Assembly: GCA_002104985.1 (NCBI GenBank)
Contig: MCGO01000105.1
Coordinates: forward strand, 1-64,000
DNA: 64,000 nt
From: Rhizoclosmatium globosum
Taxonomy: Eukaryota; Chytridiomycota; Chytridiomycetes; Chytridiales; Chytriomycetaceae
Reading direction: 5' to 3'
Shown: one piece after another, positions 22,744 through 34,250 of the stretch
Layout: every line of letters starts with the position of its first letter
How positions within the stretch are numbered: the first letter of the stretch is position 1
Made by a program: the position numbers and the translations under genes
Notes under the pieces: generated by a model
Database searches by the model: none
What the model was told of the DNA's origin: nothing
What the model saw: the letters and a program-made list of their open reading frames with translations, nothing else

Positions 22744-25700
22744 TCAACTCAATTCAAAACCAGCGTTACTTCGTACAGCATACAACAACTTGCTCCGCAA
22801 CGCCTCCCTCGTCTTGTATTCCGGTAACTTCAGCATATTCACACACGTTGACGCAGAAGCTTATTAAAATCATGGGGTTAATTCACGGACCAAATGAACC
22901 AAGAAGAAAAGAACAACTCACGTAACCGATCCTCACTCTCTCCGCTAGGCCTAATACAAAACCCAGGCTTCAATTCCCCAAATCCTAGCAACGGCGGTCG
23001 AGCACATGATGTGACAAACTTTACGAGAAGGCGTCTGTCTTCTTCACCCACGTCCTCTGACTCAACGACATCCCAAAACAGACGAATCGTAGGATGCAGT
23101 TCGTGGAAATCTCCGCCGTATGTGATGTTTCGCTTTAGATCTTCCAGATCAATGGGTGTTGTTGCACCGCCGAGGAGCAGTTGGAGTTCGCCCTGGTTGA
23201 ATATTTTGAGCCATTTCGCGTTGATTAATGTGCTATTAAAGAACATTTGATTAGAATCAGACACCCCGGTTCAGACCGGTAATACTTACTTCAACCCCTC
23301 AAAAAACGCGCGACAAGGTCTCCCAATCCTCACATTCAATTTATAATTCGCCATCCGATATATATACGCGATCCGATTCTCCTTCGTGACAGGAATCCCA
23401 GCACCGCCAGGAACAATCTCAACAACCCTTCCCCCTTCCTCAACAGCCGTGAAATTCAACGCCAAGTCCCGTTCCACATCCCCCGGATACGTTTTGAGAA
23501 ACATGAGACCGTTATACAACTCTACATCGAGAGTCCGCAAGTCGTCTAGGTACGACTGCCGGTTCAACCATTTACTCAAAAAGAAGCCCGCGAATTCAGC
23601 GTCAATCAATACACCCTCATACAACGCCTTTCCCAACACGCGACCAAAGAACTCCATATACCGTAAATGCATTTTATCGTCAGAAAGTGGGGCCGGGTAT
23701 ATCAAGTGATCCGGTGTGGTTGTGAACAGAGGGACACGGTTCTCGCCAAACACTTCACGCAAGAGCTCACTCAGGAACTCTTTGAAGACGCCGCCGCCGT
23801 CGATACCTGCTTCGACTTCACCGTCGAGGGCTGATACGAATGTGATTGCGATACGGTTTTTGAGGGCGGGGCCGAGTGGGGAGAGGGTTTTGTAAGCGTC
23901 TTCGAAGATGTGGGATCGACGGATGGAGACGCGTGCGCGGGGGCGGAGCCATTGGGCGTCATCGAGACCAGATGCGATACGATCGCCGTAGATCCAGGCG
24001 CGGAAGATTTTCGCACGCGTTTCGAAGGGGATTACGTATGGCATTTTAGTGAGGATTTGGTGGCGGGGAGAAGTGGAGGATACGAGTCTGACTTGGGTTG
24101 GGGTTGTGATTGTGCCGGGGTTTTCAATTGAGGGGTCGGCGATTGCGTTTTCAATGAAGGTTTGCATTTCTAGGTCAGAAATCATTTGCCAGTGGCCTTG
24201 CGGGCAGAAAGATCGGCGTGAGTCGCGGGCGTAGAGTTGGTCGAGAAGCATTGTGAATGTGTCCGTAATTTGAGATGTATACTTTGGAAGGATGGCAGTT
24301 GATGTGCGCGGTGTAAAATCTACAGTGTTTGTCCAATACATATGGAACAGCACATTCTGCAAAGGTCTATGGTTAGAGAAGAACTCGTGCCATTTCAAAA
24401 TGACACTCACCCGTAACACTCCAGAGAACTGCACAACATCTGCTAAGGTAACAGGGTCCCTCAACTCTTCAACCTCCTTATCACTCAAAATCTGCACCTC
24501 AAGCGCCAACACCTCAGCCAACCCAGCAACAAGCCACCACTGCTTTTCCAGACTGCGCTCACTCAACAACCCACCCCACCCACTTCTCACCTCCGATAAA
24601 CCCCACAACCTCCCTTCCTTAAGGTTTTGCACAACTTTCGTGACCAACAAAGACTTTCTAAACCCAACAGCCCCCAACACACTTGACTTTTTTGTCGGCC
24701 AATGGTATACCAACAAAACCAAGAAGCGAAGCACATCATCCAACGCATCCACCTCACCACCATCTAAACTAAAACGACACGCCCACCCCACAACTCTCTT
24801 CAAAAACCCTCCATCCACCAACATCCCCAATACACTCTTTGTCCCACCATCCAACGAATCCATCGACTCAAATCGACTCTTTTTAGTCGCCCCACCGTCT
24901 CCAACACTTTTCCTATCCACATCCATCGCATCCCCATCCTTGTACCCACCGTCATCATCATCATCATCATGATCCTCATCCTCATCATCCTCCAAATCAT
25001 CCATCAAATCCGGATCCGACACCCGTGCAAAGTACCCCACAGGAAACGAATCCATCAACCCATAAATCATCATAAGTATCACATGTACAAGGTCACCTCC
25101 ACCACTCTTCACCAAAAGCGTATCCAAAAACCCAACAAGATTCGAAAGTACGTATGCACGTGTATGTGTCTCCGAGAAGATCGTTGTTGGATTTGAGGAT
25201 GTGATGAAATCGAGGGTTTGGGCGAGAGGGAATGATGTGAGGAAGTGTGTAGGGCATTTGGAGGAGAGGGAGGGTGTGGATAGGAAGCGAGAGGTTTGGA
25301 GGAGTGTTGAGTGGAATGGTGGGACTAAGGAGAGGAGGGTTGTTGTTATTTTGAAGGGGGTTTCTGATGGGGAGGGGGTAGTTGTTATGAGGGTTTGCAG
25401 GGTGAGGATGATGTTTTTTGCGATCAGTGTTGATGGGAGGGATGAAGTTGAGAGTGTTGGGTCTTGGAGGACGGTTAGAACGAATGTGAGGAGGGTTCTG
25501 TGGTTTTGTAAGGTATCAGAGGTTTGAAAAGGAAGATACAAGAGGTTGACTCAACTCATTCGCAGCTTCATCGGATGAATTGGCTGATTTGATGCATAGG
25601 ATGAGGAGATTTGGGAAGGTAACAATGAACCACGCGTCTTGTTTGTTTATCGATTGAAGGATATCCTTGTTGTTTAAACGTGCTACACAGTTTACCAGAG

Positions 25701-26062
25701 CATCCAAGTCATTCTTGTTTGTTGGTGGATTGCAGAAGAACAGGAGGGATCGTGTATCAGCGTAGATACTTGAGGTTGTACTAACACCAAAGGCCTCCCT
25801 CTCTTTCATCCTCCGATTTCCAACATCATTTCTCCCTCTTAAAAACGCCTGAATTCGAGCCGCCGAAGTTTCTCTTTTCTTTTCTTGTTCTCGGGCGAGT
25901 CTGTCTGCCTGCGCCTTTCTGAGCAGCGCCGCCTTGTCCACGGCTTTTGATGCGCCGCCGAGTGAGATCTGGTTTTGTGTTTTGTTTGGTATTTGGTATT
26001 TGTGTTTGTGGTTGAGGGTGGTCACTCACGCCCTTCTTGGCTTTGAAGTCGCCTGTGAACAT
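22744..26062 (-). CDS. HECT E3 ubiquitin ligase, Hul5/UBE3C ortholog
   Basis: Six exons (26030-26062, 25556-25968, 24411-25497, 23290-24356, 22922-23232, 22744-22859), total phase consistent, about 1008 residues. The N-terminus [11 protein letters not shown] plus ISLGGASKA and an IQ-like helix ([14 protein letters not shown]) is the signature start of Hul5/UBE3C. The middle is helical with a long acidic Asp run (residues about 330-345). The HECT domain covers the last 380 residues: [32 protein letters not shown], and the catalytic cysteine in [16 protein letters not shown]. Hul5 works on proteasome-bound and misfolded proteins as a chain-extending ligase. The exon 2-3 junction rests on a GTTGAG donor, the least certain point; the 54-base intron at 24357-24410 is in frame and could be retained. 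Upstream start 26125 is possible but not supported by the family. Confidence 0.92.
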
Positions 26063-26164
26063 TGTTGGTGGTGCTTTTGGATTTGTATTTGATTTGAAAG
26101 TGTTTATTTTGGATTTACTCAACATTCCTCATCATACTATTTTGTTCTACAACTCCCATTTTAA

Positions 26165-27152
26165 TTACACGGGAAGCTTCTTGCCTGATATCATGTCCAC
26201 AACCTTTGGTTACAATGTTAGTTGCTCCGTTTAGCCACAAAAAAGGAATACTAACCTTGCTCACTCCAGGTGTATTCAAGATAGGACCAATTATTGGTAG
26301 CTTCCGCATGAAACTGACTACAACTGGGAAAAAGTCGCTGAAGTTTGTTGTTAAAACGCTGTAAACAAGAGGCATCGTGAAGGATCCATTCCATTCCTCC
26401 CGGCCTCATTTCTTCCATTCGATCTCAATATAATTATTTCCCGGAATTTGATGATGCCTGCTGTTGCTACCGATTCACCGCTTTGCTATCGATTCCATCT
26501 GTATCCCTGTCCACATCCAGCCAGCCTCCCTGTGCTTCTTCATGCACTGAAACTTTCATTACGAATCACTCGAATGTATCTTGATCCATCCCAAACCTCC
26601 ACGTGCATCAACATCTGAAGTCATGAAACAACACCCCCGATCAGTCCTCCAGGTACAAGCACAACCCCGCTTCAAACATCAATGCAAAACTCACCCAAAC
26701 AGATTCACAAACCCAAACACTTCCACACCCATTCCAACAACCGGCCACCTCACAAAGACCAACAAAATACCGCCAAAGAAACACAAAGTCCCTCTCAGTT
26801 TCTGCGGTCGAGCAAAGAAAGCATATGTCTTTTGGATACCAATAAGAAGAAAGAGACCGGCGAGGAACATGATCTAGTTTGTTGATGTTGAGTTACAGGT
26901 TCCAACCAGAGACGAAACACAGCACGTACATTTCCGATGGCAAGAAGTCCACTGTCAAAGAGCATCAATACACCCAAAAGCATAAAAAAGAGGCCAAAGA
27001 CTGTGAGACCGACACCGATTTCTGGGTTGGGGTTGTTGAGTTAGACTGCTGATTGAAAGAGGGAGTAGAAACAGGGGAGACAGGGTGCATGTTGATGGTG
27101 ATAAGGTAATCAAATCGAGTAGGTACACACTCTGAGTATCACTGAGCCACAT
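26165..27152 (-). CDS. GOT1: Got1-type Golgi transport membrane protein
   Basis: Five exons (27131-27152, 26930-27021, 26695-26873, 26256-26337, 26165-26203) give 137 residues, the usual Got1 length (about 138 in yeast). Start MWLSDTQK, then four membrane segments: IGVGLTVFGLFFMLLGV, IMFLAGLFLLIGIQ, GTLCFFGGILLVF and FGDFFPVVVSFM. The linking motifs DSGLLAIGN, PQKLRG and LPIIGPILNTP are family hallmarks. The C-terminus is VVDMISGKKLPV. Got1 assists ER-Golgi transport together with Sft2. The third intron (26338-26694) is unusually long for this window, 357 bases. It lies head-to-tail with Hul5, 102 bases apart. Confidence 0.9.
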
Positions 27153-27300
27153 GGGTTAGACTTGGATTTGGGTTGGATAGAGTGTCAAAGGGATGAAACA
27201 GAGATTTGGAGAAACAAAATAATATATAGAATTCTTCTTCCATCCATTCACTGCCTTTCCTCTTACAGCAACCTCACTTCACATCAACAGGCACCCAAAC

Positions 27301-28849
27301 ATGGAAGAAGCCTTCTCACTCATAATTTCAAACTCCGCAACCGCCCTCAAAACACACATTTCCACTGCAAAACCATCAACATTCACAACCCAAATCCGTG
27401 GCCATTCTCTCTTGTCACTCGCAATTGCCCTCAACCACAAAGAATGCATTAAAGTCCTTCTCGATCATCCGTTGGTTTCATCCACACTTCGAACGAAGGA
27501 TGGATGGAGTCCGCTGCAGGAAGCGGCTAGTGTCGGTGATAGAGACGTTGTTGCGATGGTGTTGGTGCATTGGAGGAGGGAGATGGTTGGGTGGTGGGAG
27601 ACACGTGGGTCGTTGTTGGTTGAGGCTCTGCATGAGGTGATTCTACTCTGATTTGCGGTGCATCGCGTGTGTGTATGCTAATTCTGTGGAAATAGTTGTC
27701 ATTGCCAGACTTTTCTATAACGCTGCATTGGCGGTTTACGACGTGGCTTCCTTTTATTCAACCACTCTGTCCTTCTGACACAATCACGATACGGAAACAC
27801 GGGCAGAACGTAAGAATTGATTCGACGTTGGTTGGGTTTGAGAGTTTGAGTTGGGTTCGTGGGAATGTTTCAATTTTGTGTGTGGACGATGGGAAGAGGG
27901 TTGTACTTGTGGATCATGATCGACGGGTGGTGCAGCAAGTTGTTCCAAGGGTGAAGGAAGGAGAGGATGTCTTGACGGAGGAGGAGTTGCAGGAGGAAGT
28001 GAATATTCTGCTGAATACGCCTTTGGTTTCTCCTCCACATGTGGATGTTTCAAAGGCGAAGGTTAGGAAAGTGCAGGATGGAGTTTTGTTCAAGACGGAT
28101 AGGGTTGAGACAGTGAATGGATTCGATGCAAGTGTATGGGTTATCGAAGGAATCTCGGTGGAAACTCGTACACGCGAAGAACATTTGCACGTACCCCCAT
28201 ACCCAACCCATCAACACCAATCAGACACTTGGGCATCATCAACAGACACATCAAATGCAAACCCCCTCGAAACCTCCAAACAGTACAGACCCTCCTTAAC
28301 CCCACCTGAACCCCACACATTCACCCCATCCCAATTCCACACCCCCTCCCTCCACGCAACCCTCCAAATCGGACGCCCACACCTCCTAAAAACCACCACA
28401 AAACAAATCCAAGCAACATTATGGATGCACGATCCAACACCCCCACCACCTCCACCTCCACCCCCATCTACCTCCCTCTTCTCATGGATATCATCATCCC
28501 CTCCCCACCTCCCCCGACCCTCCAAATCACAAACAAAACCCCACAGATAACACTCACATCCCTTGTGCCCCTCCTCACGTGCCTCAACCTGTTTGGAGAC
28601 GTGCAGTCGACGAGGATTCGGGACTTTTTGGGGACGAGGATGCCGCCGGGGGTTCCTGTGCAGGTGGAGGTGCCTGTGATTGGGGCGGGTGGGGTTTCTG
28701 TGAATGTTGTTGTTTCGGTTGGGGAGGTGAAGGTCTTTGAAGGGGGGGAAGGTGGTGGAGTGGTTGGGGAGGGGGGTTTTGAGGTGCCGGGACGGAGGAG
28801 GGGGTATGTGAAGGGGGATGTTTTTGGTGGTGGTGCTGGAGTTAAATAA
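27301..28849 (+). CDS. ANKRD13-like protein (ankyrin repeats plus GPCR-chaperone domain), possible frameshift
   Basis: Exon 1 (27301-27636) carries ankyrin-type repeats (HSLLSLAIALNHKECIKVLL, DGWSPLQEAASVGDRD). Exon 2 begins at 27696 with LSLPDFSITLHWRF, then CPSDTITIRKHGQNVRID, a textbook ANKRD13 start of the GPCR-chaperone domain. ANKRD13 proteins bind ubiquitinated membrane receptors and endosomal machinery. The frame runs to a stop at about 28550, but the conserved end of the domain (LVPLLTCLNLFG, IRDFLGTRMPPGVPVQVEVP) continues in another frame to the stop at 28847-28849. No GT donor exists between 28420 and 28560, so a single-base indel in the C-rich stretch 28430-28540 is the simplest explanation (real or assembly). 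The Gly-rich end is low complexity. Confidence 0.8.
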
Positions 28850-29051
28850 ATATCGTGAACTGTGTGTGGTGACCTTGTTTATACTATTTTGTGTTTTGTC
28901 CCCTGAATATTGGCTAAATATTTTATGGGCAAACGTGTTAGAACAACATAGGTCACCCTGATATAGAAACAATTGAAAATTGATGCAAGTAGGCAGTTAA
29001 AAACAGGAACATATCAAAGTCAAAAGTAACTACATGACACGTTCCAAATAA

Positions 29052-29465
29052 TCATGCTCCCACTTTCAAAGAGAGTGGAAAGACAAAATTGCATTCCTGA
29101 CTGTTGGTTCCCTGTTCTAAGAGATTCACATTGGAAATCACCATGTTCCATGGGCTTCGGAATTTGAGTGCCTGCTTCGGACAGCGCAAGCAAGTATTGT
29201 TCTGCATGCCATTGCAGGAGACTCTGACTGTTTCCGAACGCTTGTCTTGATGGTGTGAAAGTGGGTTCATCTTCTTCCTGACGGCTCTTACTGTCTCCAG
29301 TTCAACGAGACTTGGAGAGTCTATTAAAACGCATGGGTGGACTTGAGGTGAATAAGATGACAGGGTTTGTGTTTGGAGATTGCGGATTGAGGGTAAAGTC
29401 AGGCAGACGTCAAACCTTTTTTCTTGAAGCACAGGTTGTACAACACTGAATTTGCAAACCTGCAT
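29052..29465 (-). CDS. Hypothetical 137-residue protein or exon, unrecognised
   Basis: An uninterrupted frame with ATG at 29465 and stop at 29052-29054. The product has no signal peptide or membrane segment. The alternating pattern and several Cys (VRVSCNG, TCLRCPKQ) suggest a small beta-type domain, but I do not recognise it. An AG directly before GTTTGC could also be a splice acceptor, making this the last exon of a longer gene; no convincing upstream exon was found. Confidence 0.35.
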   Translation of the reverse strand: MQVCKFSVVQPVLQEKRFDVCLTLPSIRNLQTQTLSSYSPQVHPCVLIDSPSLVELETVRAVRKKMNPLSHHQDKRSETVRVSCNGMQNNTCLRCPKQALKFRSPWNMVISNVNLLEQGTNSQECNFVFPLSLKVGA

Positions 29466-30297
29466 AAGTATGATTGGTTCTTCACTTGTTTTATTTAAAC
29501 ATCAGGAAAAAAAAAACAAACACCACAACTTCCTGCACCAATGCCATCTTTACAAGGAATTCATTGGAGGCTTTTTTCGCAATGTGGGTTTGGCAAGTGA
29601 TGACTTGGAGGAGGAAGACACGCACAAAGATCTCTATTCTTCTGTCCAGACTCAATGGTGTTTCACGTCATCTCAGCATTGGAAAGGAACTGCGGCTTGA
29701 AGTGCTCATCATATTATTTTCCAGGAGTTAAGTAAAAGTATCCAAATGGTTCAGGCAGTTTTCAACGGCCATGTCAATGGAAGATTTGCTCTAAAATTTG
29801 GAGTGAGAAGGTACGTGCTCCAGTTCAAAGTAGTGTAATGCGTTATGACATTTGATTTTGATATAGAAATCGCTGTTTCCGCAATTGTACTGTTTTCAGT
29901 CAGTGAATAGCCAGGGGTCACTTTGCAAAATGAATCATGACCAAATCTTAAACACTGTAAACACTTACGATATCAAGTGCCTTCGTAGTGTCGTGTAGGA
30001 GAATCCAATTAAAATCACTCCAATAAAACAAAGATGAAGGAGTGGATAGTTCCACGGTCTTGGGACCATATTTGAAGGAAGTATGTCAATTACAATAATT
30101 TGGGTGCGGGATTTGCCTGTGATGCTCTGGTCATAACAAAATGAATCAAGCATCTTTCTACAAATAAATCGTTTAGGTTGGTGGCGCAGATCACGCGACC
30201 AGCTGGTTGATCACATGTTTGATGTTCTTTCATTTCGAACGCCAAGACACTTCTTAAGTTCACAACGAAACCTCGAAAACAACCCAAGAAACACAAT
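29466..30297. other. Gene-poor stretch, nothing recognised
   Basis: Several short frames on both strands, one with a single hydrophobic helix (29965-30153, minus), but none with family resemblance, good exon structure or conserved spacing. The last part should hold the promoter of the GPI-anchored protein gene. Confidence 0.4.
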
Positions 30298-30675
30298 ATG
30301 AAATCAGCAATCGTCCTCCTTGCCATCGCATCACTCGGATTCTGCCAGGACTCAAGCGTGTCAGGTCTCAATGGGCGATGTGGCGGAAACCTCCTCAATC
30401 CAAACACTTGTGCTGCGGGTCTTGTCTGTGTGCGTCCCTTGAACATGCCTGATGTCGCTGGAACGTGCCAGTACTCTGTGGCGGGTGTCAGTGGAGCAAC
30501 TGGTGCAACGGACACTGCAACTGTGGTGGCAACTGCCTCTGCTACAGCTGCCACTACTTCGAATGCTGCTGCTACAGCCGCTTCCACTGCCCCTTCCACT
30601 ACTAAGGTTGCTAGTTTTGGTACCAGCGCCACATTCTCTTTGGCAGCAGCTGCTATCACTTTCATCATGGCATAA
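30298..30675 (+). CDS. Small secreted, probably GPI-anchored surface protein
   Basis: Single exon, 125 residues. A signal peptide (MKSAIVLLAIASLGFCQ) is followed by a short Cys-containing head with four to five cysteines (GRCGGNLLNPNTCAAGLVC, GTCQ). The head resembles a reduced carbohydrate-binding or hevein-like module. Then come an Ala/Thr/Ser stalk of about 55 residues (likely O-glycosylated), a small-residue site and a hydrophobic C-terminus (FSLAAAAITFIMA), the usual GPI-attachment layout. It probably sits on the cell wall or membrane. No close family can be named. Confidence 0.75.
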   Translation: MKSAIVLLAIASLGFCQDSSVSGLNGRCGGNLLNPNTCAAGLVCVRPLNMPDVAGTCQYSVAGVSGATGATDTATVVATASATAATTSNAAATAASTAPSTTKVASFGTSATFSLAAAAITFIMA

Positions 30676-30754
30676 ACAAACATCTCTATTTGCACTTCTC
30701 ATTCTGATCTCGTTATAGTTTACAAACTCTTTCAATAAAATGACGGGATGCTTG

Positions 30755-30990
30755 TCTGTGAAGTGCCTATTTCCTTGTATTTACGTCTCTGTCACTGGAC
30801 TGACTTAAATCCCCAAAGGCTCTGTGGTCAAGAAAAGGTCAAACGTTCCTTGGTAATCATGTGCGCAATGCCTTATGAAGTGAAATGATTTTGGTTGACC
30901 AGAGGATTGTGTTATTGCTTTCCTATTGGCACTTTTCCCAAAACTTTTATTTGCTTTTTTAGTTAAATTGGTTAGATTGTGTTGAGGAGT
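30755..30990 (+). repeat. tRNA-Thr-linked repeat module, partial copy
   Basis: GTGAAGTGCC, CTCTGTCACTGGACTGACTT, GTCAAGAAAAGGTCAAACG and TTGCTTTCCTATTGGCAC follow the order of the modules at 19270-19597 and 33545-33965. A degraded tRNA-Thr 5' half (TTAGTTAAATTGGTTAGAT) lies at about 30958-30980. It has more mismatches than the other two copies. Confidence 0.65.
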
Positions 30991-31732
30991 GATGAGGGAA
31001 GGTGAATAATTATAATACTCTAATCAAAAGGGGTTTTAATATTGTATTCTGAATCTTTACAACTATAGGTAACGTAGCGTTTTAGTACAGGCAGTGGCAA
31101 CAAACTGCTGCTTCCCAATACTTCACACATTCGCTTTACCTTCATTGAAGTAATCGGGTCGATCCAATTCTAACACCAGATTCAGAACAATATTCTTTAT
31201 GACCACAATCTGACACAATTCAAGTTTCTTCTCTCCATAACCGTGTTATGAATTTGAAAGAAGTTGGAACCAGAATATTGTCTCGTCGACGCTTAGGGTT
31301 TGCATTCCGGAGCATAGATGAGGGTGTAATTGACGCAAAGGTATACGTTGGTTTCAAAAGGGTTCCAAGCATGCACGCCACTGCAACAAAATTCGGTTAT
31401 TCGTTTCTTGGCAGATCTTCGAATGGAATGTAAGCCTCAACGATAATCATCCAACAAGGTGTGTCAGTTGAGAAAATCGCAAGTTGGAACTTTGACTGTC
31501 GTAAATCGGAGGCGAAGCTGACAGTGTCAACCACACTCTGTTGGTGAGAAACTCATTTGAAAATTCCAGGTGTTCAGGGTCACGTTGGTTACAAAGCCCA
31601 CGAGACCCATTTTGAGCGCATGATTTCCCAAGCAAACGAGCGCCACCAAGCGAACTGTATAAAACCCGTGAGGTACTTTCCTTCTCTCACTACTACTCAG
31701 AATCAAAACATTCTAACCAAACTCACTTCCAA

Positions 31733-32890
31733 ATGCTCTTGTCCCTTGTCTTGACTGCTGCCACTCTCGTTGCTGCCGCTCCAACCAGCCAGCCTCTCCC
31801 ACACAGCGTTTCTTGGCACTTGAAGAACGGTGTCAAGAAGCACGAAGCACTGAACCTCGCTGCTGCATCCGCCCACTTGACAAACTATGGCGGACCTGTC
31901 ATTTCAAATGGTATTATTCTTGATTCCTCTTTATAACAAGTTTCACTGAGACGATTCCAAACAGTCGAAGTCCACCCAATCTTCTACGGTAACGCAAACT
32001 ACCAGTCCGAAACCAACGCATTCTACGCTGGAGTTACTCAGTCTTCGTGGTACGACGTCATGGCTCAATACAACGTCTACCGCGGTTCCGCTGTTCCAGG
32101 ATTCTCTGTCCCAGCCACTCTTTCCTCTTGGACGACGTCAACGACATCCAACCATTCCTTACAAACTTGATCCAGACTGGACAAATCAAGCCAACTGCCA
32201 ACACTTACTACCCAATCCACTTTGCCCCAGGAATCAGTATCACTCAGGCGGAGGTGCTTCGTGCTCCGTATTCTGTGCCTACCACGGAACTATTGACATT
32301 TCCTCCCTTAACGTTGGTACCAAGTACCTCTACTACGGTGTCATGCCAGACCAAGGAGGTTCCTGTGCCGGTGGATGTGGAAGCGACCCATCTGAAGTCA
32401 ACAATATGTTCTCTGTCGCGTCCCACGAACTCGCCGAAGCTGCCACCGATGCCGCTGTTGGTGTCGCCACTACCACTGGATCGCCACTTGCCTGGTACGA
32501 CAACACCAATGGTGAGATTGGAGACATCTGTAACGCTCAGCAAGGAACTACTGTTGGTGGTGACGGAGTTACCTATGTCGTTCAGACAATCTGGTCCAAC
32601 TCTGCTAACGCTTGTGTGGCGAGTGGTCCAAAGCCTAAGACTACTACCACTGCTGTTGTTAAGAAGACAACCACCACTGCTGCTGTTGTCAAGACGACAC
32701 TGCCGCTGTCAAGACCACTACTGCCGCTACCACTTGTGCCCACAGCAAGTGTGTGACTGGTGTTGCTTTGAGATCCTCTTGCGACTCTTGTGTTGGTCAA
32801 ATTATTGCTCAGGACAGTTACTGTGGATCCTCTTCTTGGGACAGTATTTGCGTTGGAGAAGTCAAGTCCATCTGTGGAATCACTTGCTAA
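31733..32890 (+). pseudogene. EXORDIUM-like gene copy 2, three single-base deletions
   Basis: Compared with 13853-15013, three single bases are missing: near 32128 (CTTTCCTCTTGG against CTTTCGACTTTGG), near 32248 (ACTCAGGCGG against ACTCAAGGCGG) and near 32699 (CGACACTGCC against CGACAACTGCC). The first two throw the frame off, and the third brings the sum to three, so only the N-terminus and the Cys-rich tail are in the original frame. The HELAE region is intact in sequence but lies in a shifted frame. Intron sites, TATA box and signal peptide are unchanged. Either a recent pseudogene or a poorly polished stretch. Confidence 0.75.
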
Positions 32891-33148
32891 ATTTAGCTAA
32901 AGGAACTGCTGGTATAGCTTTGTAACTTTGTGCTATACACTCCTCTATGTTTTACAACTGTTCAAATATGATTTAGAATTAAAGGACGAGTATTCTTGCC
33001 TACTTAAAATTTATGTTCTCTTCTAGGAAGGATAAGTTTTGGAACGAAGAAGAATTCATACATGATATAATTAAACGACCGAAACGTTCCGGTAATTCTC
33101 GTGCAGTTTTCAAGCTCCAATACAATAACACCAAGAATGTATAAACGA

Positions 33149-33215
33149 GCGTTCTTTTTGCTAAATTGGTTAGGTCGTGCAAGCAACAGGCCACCAGTTT
33201 AAATCGGTGAAAGGC
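33149..33215 (+). pseudogene. Decayed tRNA-Thr copy
   Basis: TTGCTAAATTGGTTAGGTCG and GCCACCAGTTTAAATCGGTG match tRNA-Thr(AGT) halves with the anticodon arm missing. It is the counterpart of 15253-15320 in the duplicated segment. Confidence 0.7.
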
Positions 33216-33544
33216 ATGTTTTGCCCAAAATTTGGTAAAATCCGCCTTTTGTGCTGCATTCTTCACGACTGGTAAAAATAAACGGAACAGTAAAGGCGAT
33301 TGGGTTATTGCGTCCAACTGCCCTTTACGAAATAAATTAGAAATAGTTCTAATACCATAGCTTGTCTTTGTTGGAAAGTATTCGTGGATGGATGAGGAGC
33401 ATAAACGCTGGTGAGAAAGCAACGATACCAACCACCTCATTAACATTATTCTGTTAAAAAATCAAACCGAACAATGGAAATTGTTTCAGACACAAAAGTT
33501 GCGAAACTTGGTGAGTTCCGGTGTCTATTTCCATGTGTACCCAC

Positions 33545-33965
33545 AGGGACTAAGTGTGTAACTGGTGATCTGTGGAATCATTTGCTAAATGCAGAAAAGA
33601 ACTGACGGTATAGCTTTGCACTATACGTTTTCTCTATATTTTACAACAGGGATTAGAATTAAAGAAGAGATTTATTGTAATAACGTTTAGCAACCTTATA
33701 TTATTCACGAAGAATAAGTGCCTTCTTAGCTCAGTTGGTTAGATCGCCTACAATCTGTGAAGTGACTGTTTTCTGGTATTTACCTATCACTACACTGACT
33801 TCAATTCCAACACCTTGAAAGGCTCTCCGTGTTCAAGAAAGGGACAAACCCTCCTTAATGAATTATGTATATGTGTGCAATTAAAAGCGTGAGGTGAATT
33901 TGAAGACTATCGCCAGATGATAGGTCTTTGCTTTCCTACTGGCACTTTCCCCTCACTTTCCAGCT
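33545..33965 (+). repeat. tRNA-Thr-linked repeat module, copy 2, with an EXORDIUM-like gene tail
   Basis: It opens with AAGTGTGTAACTGGTGATCT and GGAATCATTTGCTAAAT, which are fragments of the last exon and stop of the EXORDIUM-like gene (SKCVTG and CGITC codons) joined by deletion. The same 3' flank blocks, then the module seen at 19270-19597, follow. A truncated tRNA-Thr 5' half sits at about 33719-33751, and an intact tRNA-Thr follows at 33966. Confidence 0.75.
33719..33751 (+). pseudogene. Truncated tRNA-Thr 5' half
   Basis: TGCCTTCTTAGCTCAGTTGG then TTAGATCGCCT is identical to the first 32 bases of the intact tRNA-Thr genes and then breaks off into unrelated sequence (ACAATCTGTGAAG). Confidence 0.8.
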
Positions 33966-34039
33966 GCCTTCTTAGCTCAGTTGGTTAGATCGCCTGCCTA
34001 GTAAGCAGGAGGCCACCAGTTCAAATCTGGTAGAAGGCA
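33966..34039 (+). tRNA. tRNA-Thr(AGT)
   Basis: Identical to 19598-19671: acceptor GCCTTCT/AGAAGGC, anticodon AGT in loop CTAGTAA, intact T arm, discriminator A. Confidence 0.95.
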
Positions 34040-34250
34040 CATTTTGCCAAAATTTTGTTTGAATTTGTACTGAAAACTCCTTCCCTTTTTCATCTGATAT
34101 TATATACTTTGCACGGGCTGTCTGTTTAAACCGGTTGGAAGTGTATTTTGCTCCAGAGAGGCCCCCACGATCAACTATTGGCCTCATGAGTTTTTGAAGT
34201 CAGCGGATTTTATTCATATCCGAAAGGAAAGGGAAATAGAGAGAAACTTT

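Larger units (their letters stand above)
31403..33535 (+). repeat. Segmental duplication, copy 2
   Basis: Matches 13523-15605 in the same orientation from the promoter through the EXORDIUM-like gene and its 3' flank, including a decayed tRNA-Thr. The gene body is almost identical; the flank beyond the gene has diverged with many indels. Confidence 0.9.

Noticed and set aside
24800..25000. CAT/ATG trinucleotide run as a microsatellite feature
   Set aside because: It encodes the acidic Asp run of Hul5/UBE3C in frame and is short; no separate feature is justified.
24292..25527. Plus-strand frames opposite the Hul5/UBE3C gene
   Set aside because: Antisense to conserved coding exons; they arise from the CA-rich composition of the sense strand.
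28421..28520. An intron joining the two frames of the ANKRD13-like gene
   Set aside because: The stretch has no GT donor in a suitable place, and neighbouring donors give the wrong phase.
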